From: an uncultured Lachnospiraceae bacterium
Lineage (GTDB): Bacteria > Bacillota > Clostridia > Lachnospirales > Lachnospiraceae
Reading direction: 5' to 3'
NCBI GenBank assembly: GCA_910588965.1
Contig: CAJUSO010000007.1
Location: forward strand, 22,849-86,848
Length of the DNA stretch: 64,000 nucleotides
Both the position numbers and the translations under genes were made by a program. Positions 53,659 through 61,591 of the stretch are shown piece after piece. The notes beneath the pieces are model-generated. The model made no database searches. It had not been told where the DNA came from and saw only the letters and a program-made list of their open reading frames with translations. Every line of letters begins with the position of its first letter. The stretch's first letter is position 1.

Positions 53659-54789
53659 ATGTACATACCATATGGGCACCAGACGATAACAGAAGAAGAT
53701 ATCCAGGCAGTCGTGGACGTGCTGCGTTCAGACTACCTGACCACAGGCCCTGCCATAGGGGAATTTGAACAGAAGGTTGCGGCTTATACCGGCGCAAAAT
53801 ATGCTGTCGCGGTCTCAAACGGCACGGCGGCGCTCCACATCGCCTGCCTGGCGGCTGGCATTGGGCCGGGGGATGAGGTCATTACGACCCCGATTACGTT
53901 TGCGGCCTCTGCCAATTGTGTGCTGTATTGCGGGGGGAAGCCGGTGTTTGCAGATATAGACCCCGTTACTTATAATATAGACCCAGCCAGCATTGAGCAA
54001 AAGATTACACCAAGGACCAAAGCCATCCTCCCGGTCCATTTTACGGGCCAGCCCTGTGAGATGGAGGAAATCCACAGGATTGCCAGGGAGCATGGCTTAC
54101 TTGTCATTGAGGATGCCGCCCATGCCCTTGGCGCAGCGTACAAGGGGCAGAAAATCGGATCCCTCCCCTCTGATATGGTGGCTTTCAGTTTCCATCCGGT
54201 AAAGCCGATTACCACGGGGGAAGGCGGTATGGTGGTGACGGATGATGGGGATTTGTATGAACGGCTGTGCCTGTTCCGCAGCCATGGCATTACCCGCGCG
54301 GAAGGCCTGATGGGGAAACAGGAAGGCGGCTGGTATTATGAGCAGCTGGAGTTAGGTTATAATTACCGTATGACGGATATCCAGGCAGCCTTGGGCGGCA
54401 GCCAGCTGGCGAAGCTGGATCGGTTTATTGGGCGCCGTGCGTTCCTGGCAGGCAGGTACAGCCAGGCGTTTGATGGGCTGCCCGGTTTTGCCTGCCCGTC
54501 GCAGCTGCCCCATGTGCAGAGCGGATGGCATTTATATGTGCTGCAGCTTTTGGATCAGGAGCGGGGGCAGGCATTTGCCCGCTTGCGGGAAGCAGGGATT
54601 GGCGTAAATGTCCATTATATCCCTGTATACCATCACCCCTATTACCGAAAGCACGGCTACCAGGATACATCCTGCCCCAATGCCGAGCGGCTGTATCAGA
54701 ATATGGTAAGCCTGCCCTTATATCCAGGCTTAACAGAAGAGCAGCAGGATATCGTGATTGAACAGGTACTGGGCTTGGGGAAACCATAG
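53659..54789 (+). CDS. pseC: UDP-4-amino-4,6-dideoxy-L-AltNAc transaminase, PseC
   Basis: 376 residues, a DegT/DnrJ-type PLP enzyme. The PLP Lys is K182 in FHPVKPITTGEGG; other motifs are VSNGTAALHIACLA, ITTPITFAASANC and DAAHALGA. It aminates the PseB product with glutamate. The order pseI-pseG-pseC completes the pathway together with pseB, pseH and pseF in the cassettes. Confidence 0.94.
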   Translation: MYIPYGHQTITEEDIQAVVDVLRSDYLTTGPAIGEFEQKVAAYTGAKYAVAVSNGTAALHIACLAAGIGPGDEVITTPITFAASANCVLYCGGKPVFADIDPVTYNIDPASIEQKITPRTKAILPVHFTGQPCEMEEIHRIAREHGLLVIEDAAHALGAAYKGQKIGSLPSDMVAFSFHPVKPITTGEGGMVVTDDGDLYERLCLFRSHGITRAEGLMGKQEGGWYYEQLELGYNYRMTDIQAALGGSQLAKLDRFIGRRAFLAGRYSQAFDGLPGFACPSQLPHVQSGWHLYVLQLLDQERGQAFARLREAGIGVNVHYIPVYHHPYYRKHGYQDTSCPNAERLYQNMVSLPLYPGLTEEQQDIVIEQVLGLGKP

Positions 54790-54824
54790 GAAAAGCAGGG
54801 GCAACGGGGCTTTTTGGGATGCCC

Positions 54825-56153
54825 TTAATAGCCGTATTTTCCCCTCATTTTCCAGAGGCATAGGATTGCCACGCCCATAGCCAGGGCTTCTGCTGCGGCC
54901 GTAGAAGCCCAAATCCCATCTACGCCCCACAGGAGCGGGAATGCCAGGACGGCGGCAGCCTGGAAGGCCAGGGTCCGCAGGAAGGATATCCCTGCCGACA
55001 CCAGCCCGTTGTTCAGCGCTGTAAAGAAGGCTGACCCAAAGATAGGAAACCCGCAGAACAGGAAGGAAAAAGAGAAAATATAAAACGCTCCCACGGTCAG
55101 CTGGAACAGGTTGCTGTCATATCCCACGAACAGGAAGGACAGGGGGCCTGCCAGGGCATAGGCGGCCCCAAACATGGCCAGCGCAAACAGGCTGACCAGG
55201 GTTAGGCTTTTCTTTAGCAGCCCTTTCATTTCTGCATGGTCCTGCGCCCCATAGTGGTATCCCACAATGGGGGCGGCCCCTACGGAATAGCCAATGAATA
55301 CGGCTTGGAAAACCAGGCTGACATACATAAGTACCCCATAGGCGGCAATGCCGTCTTCCCCCGTGTATGCTAAAAGCTGTACATTATAGAGCATGCTTAC
55401 CACAGACATGGAAATGTTGCTCATCAGTTCCGAAGAGCCATTGGCGCAGGCTTTTGCCAGGGTTCTGCCATTCCATTTTGCCCTGCCAAGGTGCAGCAGG
55501 CTGCTGTTGGGGCGGGCGAAGTAGAGAAGGGGTACAATGCCGCCTACGCATTGGCTGGCTGCTGTGGCGGCGGCAGCCCCAATAAGCCCCCAGTGGAATA
55601 CCGCAACGAATAATGCGTCCAGGAGCACATTGGTCAGCCCTGCCGCGATGGTTACAGCCAGCCCGAGGACTGGCTTTTCAGCAGCGGAAAATAGGCATTG
55701 GAATGCATATTGGAGGATATAGGCAGGGATTGCCAAGAGGATGATGCGCCCATAGGTGACGCTGTCCTCTAAGAGCTGTCCTTCTGCCCCGAGCGCTGCC
55801 GCTATGGGGCAAAGGAAGATAAGCCCCAGGGCTGCCAGCAGGATGCCGGTGGCGGCAGAACTGTAGACAACCAGCGAAAACAGGTCCTGGGCTTCCCGGT
55901 GTTTCCCTTCCCCCATGGTTTTGGCAATCAGCGCACCGCCTCCCGTCCCGAACATAAAGCCGCAGGCGCCCAGGATTATCAAAAAGGGCATGATGAAATT
56001 TACAGCGGCAAAGGGGGTTTTCCCCACAAAATTCGATACAAAAAAGCCGTCAATTACCCCATAGATTGAGGTACATACCAGCATTACCATAGACGGCAGC
56101 GTAAAACGCAGTAATTTTTTATATGTAAAATGGCTGGATAATTGTATGCCCAT
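54825..56153 (-). CDS. MATE family efflux transporter
   Basis: 442 residues, about twelve membrane segments. The start at 56153 (MGIQLSSHF) follows AAGGAGGAGG; an ATG 45 bases earlier is less likely. It is the second MATE gene here and is related to the one at 26125. It sits 41 bases after a MarR gene on the same strand, so one repressor-controlled operon is likely. Confidence 0.92.
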   Translation of the reverse strand: MGIQLSSHFTYKKLLRFTLPSMVMLVCTSIYGVIDGFFVSNFVGKTPFAAVNFIMPFLIILGACGFMFGTGGGALIAKTMGEGKHREAQDLFSLVVYSSAATGILLAALGLIFLCPIAAALGAEGQLLEDSVTYGRIILLAIPAYILQYAFQCLFSAAEKPVLGLAVTIAAGLTNVLLDALFVAVFHWGLIGAAAATAASQCVGGIVPLLYFARPNSSLLHLGRAKWNGRTLAKACANGSSELMSNISMSVVSMLYNVQLLAYTGEDGIAAYGVLMYVSLVFQAVFIGYSVGAAPIVGYHYGAQDHAEMKGLLKKSLTLVSLFALAMFGAAYALAGPLSFLFVGYDSNLFQLTVGAFYIFSFSFLFCGFPIFGSAFFTALNNGLVSAGISFLRTLAFQAAAVLAFPLLWGVDGIWASTAAAEALAMGVAILCLWKMRGKYGY

Positions 56154-56194
56154 CACTTCCTCCTCCTTGTATGTATTATAGTAGGGCCTGGTTT

Positions 56195-56632
56195 TCATAA
56201 CGCATCAATCTTTTCCCGGAAATCGGTTAAAAACCGTTCTGTCAGTTCCAGGTATTTTTCCACGTCCTCTTTCGGCCAGGAAGCAAAGACTTGGTTTTCT
56301 GCGCCAATCATTATCTGCGCGGTGCCTCTGGCCAGCGCCTTTCCTTTTTCCGTCAGGCAGACATCCTTATTTTTTGCCTTAGAAGGCTCCAGATAGACAA
56401 TATTCCCTGCCTCCAGCTTGCGGAGCGCGGAATTTATCGTTTGCTTGCTGATGCCGGAACGGCGGCGGATTTCTTTCAGGGGGCAGCAGTCCCCGCAGCA
56501 GCAGATGGTATAAAGGATAATCATTTCACTGTCGGACATCCCAAGCTTTCGTGACATCTCATGGTAGGCAGCGTCTATTTCGCTTGCCAGATGGTTATAA
56601 CGTTTTATTTCTTTTGAGGCAGATGTTTGCAT
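56195..56632 (-). CDS. MarR family transcriptional regulator
   Basis: 145 residues. Winged helix CPLKEIRRRSGISKQTINSALRKLEAGNIVYLEP (about 50-85) with the wing VCLTEKGKALA. A cluster CCCGDCC at about 45-51 could sense oxidants or metals. It probably represses itself and the MATE gene by binding the dyad upstream. Confidence 0.9.
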   Translation of the reverse strand: MQTSASKEIKRYNHLASEIDAAYHEMSRKLGMSDSEMIILYTICCCGDCCPLKEIRRRSGISKQTINSALRKLEAGNIVYLEPSKAKNKDVCLTEKGKALARGTAQIMIGAENQVFASWPKEDVEKYLELTERFLTDFREKIDAL

Positions 56633-56721
56633 TGCCGGATCCTCCGTTTCTTAATGTTGGCCTATCCATAAAACAGGATAGCTTCGTTTTCAGTTCCTGT
56701 GTATTCCCAGAGCAAAACAGT

Positions 56722-56772
56722 AAGTACGAAACCATACTAAGGGATTGTAGTATGATTTCGTACTTTTGTCAA
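56722..56772 (-). promoter_or_regulatory. Promoter and 18-bp dyad operator for marR-MATE
   Basis: On the reverse strand: perfect TTGACA (56767-56772), 17-bp spacer, TACAAT (56744-56749). Two 18-base arms (56722-56739 and 56748-56765) are complementary with one mismatch and cover the spacer and the start region. Binding there would block RNA polymerase. Confidence 0.85.
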
Positions 56773-56792
56773 GGGTAAAAAAGTGTTTTAAT

Positions 56793-56820
56793 TTGCGCTG
56801 AGATGTGATATGGTTATATT
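56793..56820 (+). promoter_or_regulatory. Weak candidate promoter for the IbrA-like gene
   Basis: TTGCGC (56793-56798), 16-bp spacer, TATATT (56815-56820). Only a partial match. Confidence 0.35.
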
Positions 56821-56873
56821 TGTCAGATTAATGGAAAAATTTTCCAATTGCACATAGCATAGGGGTGATACGA

Positions 56874-58223
56874 ATGACAAGATTAAATGAAAAGCCATGC
56901 GGCATGGTAAAGAAATACCAGGAACAGGATGTTTATGAGGCGCTTCAGTGCCGGTTCCATTTCCTGTTCCAGGAATTTGAAAATATCTATGTCTCTTTCA
57001 GCGGCGGCAAGGATAGCGGCGTGCTGCTGAACCTGGTTTTGGACTTCAGGGACAAATATTACCCAAAAAGGGTGGTGGGATTGTTCCACCAAGATTTTGA
57101 AGCGCAGTATACGGTGACCACCGAATACGTGGAGCGGACATTCCGGCAGCTGGAAGGGAAAGTGGAGCCTTATTGGGTCTGCCTGCCCATGGCTACCCGG
57201 ACGGCGCTTAGCAGCTATGAGATGTATTGGTATCCTTGGGATGAGGCGAAGAAAGATATTTGGGTGCGCCCAATGCCGGATCATCCGTATGTGGTAAATA
57301 TGCAAAACCCGTTCCGCCATTACCGTTACCGCATGCCCCAGGAGGATTTGGCAAAACAGTTCAGCCGGTTTTATAAGGAGGAACATGGGAAGAAAAGCAC
57401 GGCCTGCCTCCTGGGGATGCGTGCGGAGGAATCCCTGCAGCGTTACAGCGGGTTTATAAACAAGAAATATGGATATAAGGGGGAATGCTGGATTTCCAAG
57501 CAATTCAAGGATGTATGGTGCGCTTCCCCCCTATATGATTGGACCAACAGCGACATATGGGCGGCAAATTATAAGTTTGGCTATGATTATAACCGGTTAT
57601 ATGACCTGTACTATATGGCGGGGCTGAAGCCAAGCCAGATGCGGGTGGCGTCGCCGTTCAATGATTATGCCAAGGACAGCCTGAACCTGTACCGGGTGAT
57701 TGACCCGGAAATCTGGACGCGGCTGGTAGGCCGGGTGCGGGGGGCGAACTTTGCGGCTGTATACTCCAGGACAAAGGCGCTTGGCTACCGCAGCATCACC
57801 CTGCCGGAAGGGCATACCTGGGAATCCTATACGAAATTCCTGTTGGATACGCTGCCGGTCCGGCTCCGGAATAATTATGTCAGGAAATTCCGTACTTCCA
57901 TGAAGTTCTGGCATGAGACGGGAGGGGGCCTTCCGGAGGAGACCATCCAGGAACTGATAGACCATGGGTATCAAATCCAAAGGAATGGGGTGTCCAATTA
58001 TACAATTAATAAAAATTCAAGGATTATTTTTACCGGGAAGATCCCAGATGATACGGACGACATCAAGTCTACCAAGGATATCCCGAGCTGGAAGCGCATG
58101 TGCTACTGCATCCTGAAGAATGACCATATCTGCAGGTTTATGGGCTTTGGCCTGTCCAGGAAGGAGCAGGAGCAGATTGAGGCGATACGGAGAAAATACG
58201 GAGGGTTTGCGAATGAAAAATAG
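56874..58223 (+). CDS. IbrA-like PAPS reductase family protein (DUF3440)
   Basis: 449 residues from 56874 (MTRLNEKP), after AGGGG. The PP-loop SGGKDS is at 43-48, as in ATP pyrophosphatases and PAPS reductases. CLLGMRAEESLQRY and DWTNSDIWAANYKFGYDYN are also typical. The C-terminal half fits DUF3440. With the ParB-like gene downstream it forms the IbrA-IbrB pair, described first in E. coli as an activator of eib genes. The biochemical reaction is not known; the fold suggests nucleotide or sulfur chemistry. Confidence 0.85.
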   Translation: MTRLNEKPCGMVKKYQEQDVYEALQCRFHFLFQEFENIYVSFSGGKDSGVLLNLVLDFRDKYYPKRVVGLFHQDFEAQYTVTTEYVERTFRQLEGKVEPYWVCLPMATRTALSSYEMYWYPWDEAKKDIWVRPMPDHPYVVNMQNPFRHYRYRMPQEDLAKQFSRFYKEEHGKKSTACLLGMRAEESLQRYSGFINKKYGYKGECWISKQFKDVWCASPLYDWTNSDIWAANYKFGYDYNRLYDLYYMAGLKPSQMRVASPFNDYAKDSLNLYRVIDPEIWTRLVGRVRGANFAAVYSRTKALGYRSITLPEGHTWESYTKFLLDTLPVRLRNNYVRKFRTSMKFWHETGGGLPEETIQELIDHGYQIQRNGVSNYTINKNSRIIFTGKIPDDTDDIKSTKDIPSWKRMCYCILKNDHICRFMGFGLSRKEQEQIEAIRRKYGGFANEK

Positions 58224-58752
58224 TACCTATAGAAGCCCGGCTTATCAGGTTGTACCGGTGCCGGTGGAAAAAATTGTGCCCAATACCTATAACCCAAACG
58301 CAGTGGCGCCGCCAGAGATGAAGCTTTTGTATGACAGCATAAAAGAAGATGGGTTTACGATGCCGATTGTATGTTATTACGCAGCGAACCAGGATTTGTA
58401 TATTATTGTGGACGGCTTCCACAGGTATCGGATTATGAAGGAGCATAAGGATATTTATGAGAGGGAGAACGGGATGCTTCCGGTGGCGGTGATTGACAAG
58501 CCGCTGTCTAACCGGATGGCGAGCACCATCCGGCATAACCGTGCAAGGGGCGCCCACGATGTGGACCTTATGAGCAACATTGTAAAGGAACTTCATGAGA
58601 TTGGCCGGTCGGATGCCTGGATTGCGAAGCATATGGGGATGAGCAAGGATGAAATCCTGCGGCTGAAGCAGATTACAGGGCTGGCGGCATTGTTCCGGGA
58701 TGTGAAATTTGGGAAGGCATGGAAACCGGTGGAAGAGGAAAATGGGGACTAG
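58213..58752 (+). CDS. IbrB-like ParB-domain protein
   Basis: 179 residues from 58213, overlapping the IbrA-like gene by 11 bases. ParB/Srx-type core: VPVEKIVPNTYNPN, DGFTMPIVCYYA, IIVDGFHRYRIMK, STIRHNRARGAH; then an HTH-like segment (DAWIAKHMGMSKDEILRLKQITG). ParB-like folds of this type can bind CTP or act as ATP-using enzymes. It is expected to work with the upstream protein. Confidence 0.85.
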   Translation: MKNSTYRSPAYQVVPVPVEKIVPNTYNPNAVAPPEMKLLYDSIKEDGFTMPIVCYYAANQDLYIIVDGFHRYRIMKEHKDIYERENGMLPVAVIDKPLSNRMASTIRHNRARGAHDVDLMSNIVKELHEIGRSDAWIAKHMGMSKDEILRLKQITGLAALFRDVKFGKAWKPVEEENGD

Positions 58753-58765
58753 CCATATGGAAAAA

Positions 58766-58836
58766 GGGGCGGGGCGCCCTTACCGGAACGGCATCCGATG
58801 TGGAAGGATGCTTCAGGCTAAGGGCAGCCCCTGCCC
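58766..58836. terminator. Large nested hairpin between convergent genes
   Basis: GGGGCGGGGCGCCCTTA (58766-58782) pairs with TAAGGGCAGCCCCTGCCC (58819-58836) with two bulges; inside is GCATCC/GGATGC. AAAAA lies to the left and CTAAAAA to the right, so it could end aroA RNA on the reverse strand. Proper T-tract on the forward strand is missing. Confidence 0.55.
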
Positions 58837-58861
58837 TAAAAACAGCTTTTGGCACAGTGGG

Positions 58862-60202
58862 TTACTGTGAGAGCTTTTCGATGTCCCCGTAGAAAGAGGG
58901 GTAGGAAATAGCAGTGCAATCCCAGTCGTCGAAGGTGGTATCGCCTGCTGCGTTCTGCCCGGCAATATAAAAGGACATAGCAATGCGGTGGTCCTTGTGG
59001 GTTCTGATAAGGGCGCCGTGGAGCGGGGAACCGCCCTCTATGGACATGCCGTCATCTGTGGGGGTGATGGCGCCGCCCATGGCTTTCAGGTTTTCCGTAA
59101 TGGCTGCAATACGGTCAGATTCTTTTACCTTAAGTTCCTGGGCGTCCTTGATGGTTGTGGTGCCCTCCGCAAAAGCGGCCATAATGGCGATGATGGGGAT
59201 TTCATCAATTAAAGTGGGGATTTGTGCCCCTTCCACCACGGTTCCTTGGAGCGGGCTGGATCTTACCAGGATATCAGCGGCGGGTTCGCCGGATACCGTG
59301 CGCTTATCCCATAAGGTAATGTCCCCGCCCATGGCAGCTGCTACCGTTAGGATGCCGCTCCGGGTAGGGTTAATGCCTACGTTCCGGATCAGGATTTCAG
59401 AGCCTGGGGTGATAAGGCCAAGGGCAATGAAGTAAGCGGCGGAGGAGATATCCCCAGGTACATGGAGGGATTGGGCTTCCAGCACAGGATCCGGGGAGAT
59501 GGATACCGTAGTCCCCTCCGTGCGGATATCCGCACCGAAGCCTGCCAGCATCAATTCCGTGTGGTTCCTGGATAAAACAGGTTCTGTGACCTTCGTGATG
59601 CCGTCGCCATAAAGGCCGGCCAGAAGGACAGCGGATTTTACCTGGGCAGAAGCAATGGGGGAATGGTAATGGATATGCTTAAGGCTGCCGCCTTGTATGG
59701 TAAAAGGGGCGCATCCGGAATCCACTGGGCTAAAGGCGCCGTTTACAACAGCTTGGCTGCGTGCGTCCTGGAAGGAATGGGGATCCCAGCATTGGAAACG
59801 GGTCCCCATTTCAGATAAGGGGGTGAAAATGCGCTTCATGGGGCGTTTCCGGATAGAGCCGTCCCCGTCCAGGGTGCTGGGGAACGGCTGCCCGGCCAGG
59901 ATGCCTGAAATCAGGCGTGTGGTGGTGCCGCTGTTGCCGGCATATAGTACCTGGCTGGGAGCAGACAGGCCATGGAGGCCTTTGCCGTGCACGAAGACTT
60001 TCGGACCGGTATTCTCAATGGGAATGCCCAGCTTCTGGAAGCAGGAGATTGTGGACAGGCAGTCTGCGCCCTGTAAGAAATTTGTGATTTCCGTGGTGCC
60101 CTTGGATATGGCGCCGAACATAATCCCCCTATGGGAAATGGACTTGTCGCCAGGGACAAAGAGTTCCCCGCGGAAACATTTTTTTTTCGTCGTATGCATC
60201 AT
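58862..60202 (-). CDS. aroA: 5-enolpyruvylshikimate-3-phosphate synthase, AroA
   Basis: 446 residues. The start at 60202 follows AAAGGAA; the longer in-frame opening to 60421 would overlap tyrA and is rejected. Motifs: PGDKSISHRGIMFG (PEP/shikimate loop), GNSGTTTRLISG, DGDGSIRKRPMKR, KVKESDRI and THKDHRIAMSF. It makes EPSP in aromatic amino acid synthesis. It lies 28 bases after tyrA in the same operon. GNSGTTTRL, as in many Gram-positive enzymes, has neither the usual GNAGTAMRP of class I nor marked changes that allow a call on glyphosate tolerance. Confidence 0.95.
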   Translation of the reverse strand: MMHTTKKKCFRGELFVPGDKSISHRGIMFGAISKGTTEITNFLQGADCLSTISCFQKLGIPIENTGPKVFVHGKGLHGLSAPSQVLYAGNSGTTTRLISGILAGQPFPSTLDGDGSIRKRPMKRIFTPLSEMGTRFQCWDPHSFQDARSQAVVNGAFSPVDSGCAPFTIQGGSLKHIHYHSPIASAQVKSAVLLAGLYGDGITKVTEPVLSRNHTELMLAGFGADIRTEGTTVSISPDPVLEAQSLHVPGDISSAAYFIALGLITPGSEILIRNVGINPTRSGILTVAAAMGGDITLWDKRTVSGEPAADILVRSSPLQGTVVEGAQIPTLIDEIPIIAIMAAFAEGTTTIKDAQELKVKESDRIAAITENLKAMGGAITPTDDGMSIEGGSPLHGALIRTHKDHRIAMSFYIAGQNAAGDTTFDDWDCTAISYPSFYGDIEKLSQ

Positions 60203-60230
60203 CGGATATTCCTTTCGCGTTGTGTCTGTG

Positions 60231-61328
60231 TTACCTCTCGTATACGGTGTAGTGGTATTTCCGCAGTAGGGCGATTGCCTCGGACAGTGCGGATTCTTCA
60301 TAAAATTCAATATGGAGCACCCCATCCTCAAATTCCCGGTTGTGGATAATGCCGATATTCTTAATGCTGATCTGGTTTGTGGCCAGGATGGTGGCCAGGG
60401 CGGCAATCCCGCCGGCTTCATCTACCATGTCGCAATAGAGCTCGTACACCTGGGGAAGCGGCCCAGAGCCTGTCAGCGGGAGGGAATCCCGGTAATCCTT
60501 GGCAGATTGGAAAAAGCCAAATAAGTACGCTTCGCCAGAAGCTGCGATTTCTCCCTTGGTCTGCTCCAGGGATGCAATGAACGCATCCAATAGCTTTAAA
60601 ATCTGCGTTCGGTTTGTAAGGCAGATCTGCTGCCACATCACAGGGGAGGAAGAGGCAATCCTCGTAATGTCCCGGAAGCCGCCGGCTGCTACCCGCTTCA
60701 TAAGCCCTTCGCTGTTATCCAAATCTTTTACCAGGTTCACTAGGCTCGAGGCCAGGATGTGGGGCAGGTGGCTGATGGAGGCTGTGACAAAATCATGCTC
60801 CTGGTAGTCCAGCATAATGGGGATAGCGCCCAGGGAGGCGGTAAAATCCTGGAATTCCTCTGCCAGGGCGCGGTCAGCTTCGGGGGATGGCGTGATGATA
60901 TAATAGGCATTTTCCAAAAGGTAGGGGGTCGCATTCTGGTATCCGTTTTTCTCAGACCCAGCCATAGGATGCCCGCCGATGAAATGGGGCGCCAGGGAGG
61001 TGCCTGCAACCTGCTGGTGGATAGAAGCTTTTACGCTGCCTACATCGGTGAGGATGCACCCGTCCCCTAGGAGGGGGGCAACCGTTTCCAGGAAATCCAG
61101 GTTTTTCTGTACCGGCGCACAGAGGAAAATGTAGCGGCAGGAGGAAAATTCCTCTGTCAGCCCCGTGCATGCGGTAGAAATGACCTGTTCCTGCAGCGCC
61201 AGAGAAAGGGTCTCTGGGTTTGTGTCATATGCAATTAATGTAATGTCAGGGTGGATGCGGCGGATTGTTTTTGCAATGGACCCGCCAATCAGCCCTAATC
61301 CGATAAATCCTATTTTTTCTGGTCTCAT
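60231..61328 (-). CDS. tyrA: Prephenate dehydrogenase, TyrA, with ACT domain
   Basis: 365 residues. N-terminal NAD site GFIGLGLIGGSIAKTI; catalytic region with HFIGGHPMAGSEKNGY and SHLPHILASSLV; C-terminal ACT-like domain (about 295-365, ELYCDMVDEAGGIAALATIL) for tyrosine feedback. It converts prephenate to 4-hydroxyphenylpyruvate. First gene of the tyrA-aroA operon. Confidence 0.95.
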   Translation of the reverse strand: MRPEKIGFIGLGLIGGSIAKTIRRIHPDITLIAYDTNPETLSLALQEQVISTACTGLTEEFSSCRYIFLCAPVQKNLDFLETVAPLLGDGCILTDVGSVKASIHQQVAGTSLAPHFIGGHPMAGSEKNGYQNATPYLLENAYYIITPSPEADRALAEEFQDFTASLGAIPIMLDYQEHDFVTASISHLPHILASSLVNLVKDLDNSEGLMKRVAAGGFRDITRIASSSPVMWQQICLTNRTQILKLLDAFIASLEQTKGEIAASGEAYLFGFFQSAKDYRDSLPLTGSGPLPQVYELYCDMVDEAGGIAALATILATNQISIKNIGIIHNREFEDGVLHIEFYEESALSEAIALLRKYHYTVYER

Positions 61329-61381
61329 ATAGCGTTCCTTTCATCCGGAGTGCTTCTGTGTATCTGGCGTACTCCCCACAC

Positions 61382-61410
61382 ATCATACGAAAAAATGCCA
61401 GAAAAGTCAA
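61382..61410 (-). promoter_or_regulatory. Promoter of tyrA-aroA
   Basis: Reverse strand TTGACT (61405-61410), 17-bp spacer, TATGAT (61382-61387), 54 bases before the tyrA start. No T-box or other leader is visible. Confidence 0.75.
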
Positions 61411-61521
61411 TACTTTCGCGCTTCAAAGCATAAAAGCACATGGGGAAAAGGCTGAAATTGGCAAAATGCCGTCTCAGATTATGACATAAAATAAAAATTT
61501 TGTAAATTTTGAATAAAATGG

Positions 61522-61550
61522 TTGTAAATCTCCTCGTATTTTAGTAAAAT
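61522..61550 (+). promoter_or_regulatory. Candidate promoter of the EF-G-like gene
   Basis: TTGTAA (61522-61527), 17-bp spacer, TAAAAT (61545-61550), 42 bases before the start codon. Confidence 0.6.
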
Positions 61551-61591
61551 ATAGACATCACTTAAAATAAACTTGTATTGGAGGAAGCCAT

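Noticed and set aside
60203..60421. Extended N-terminus of AroA
   Set aside because: It would overlap tyrA in another frame; the AroA family begins at MMHTTKKK with its own ribosome site.
61329..61591. T-box or other leader riboswitch before tyrA-aroA
   Set aside because: The distance from the promoter to the tyrA start is only about 50 bases, and no T-box sequence or antiterminator is visible.
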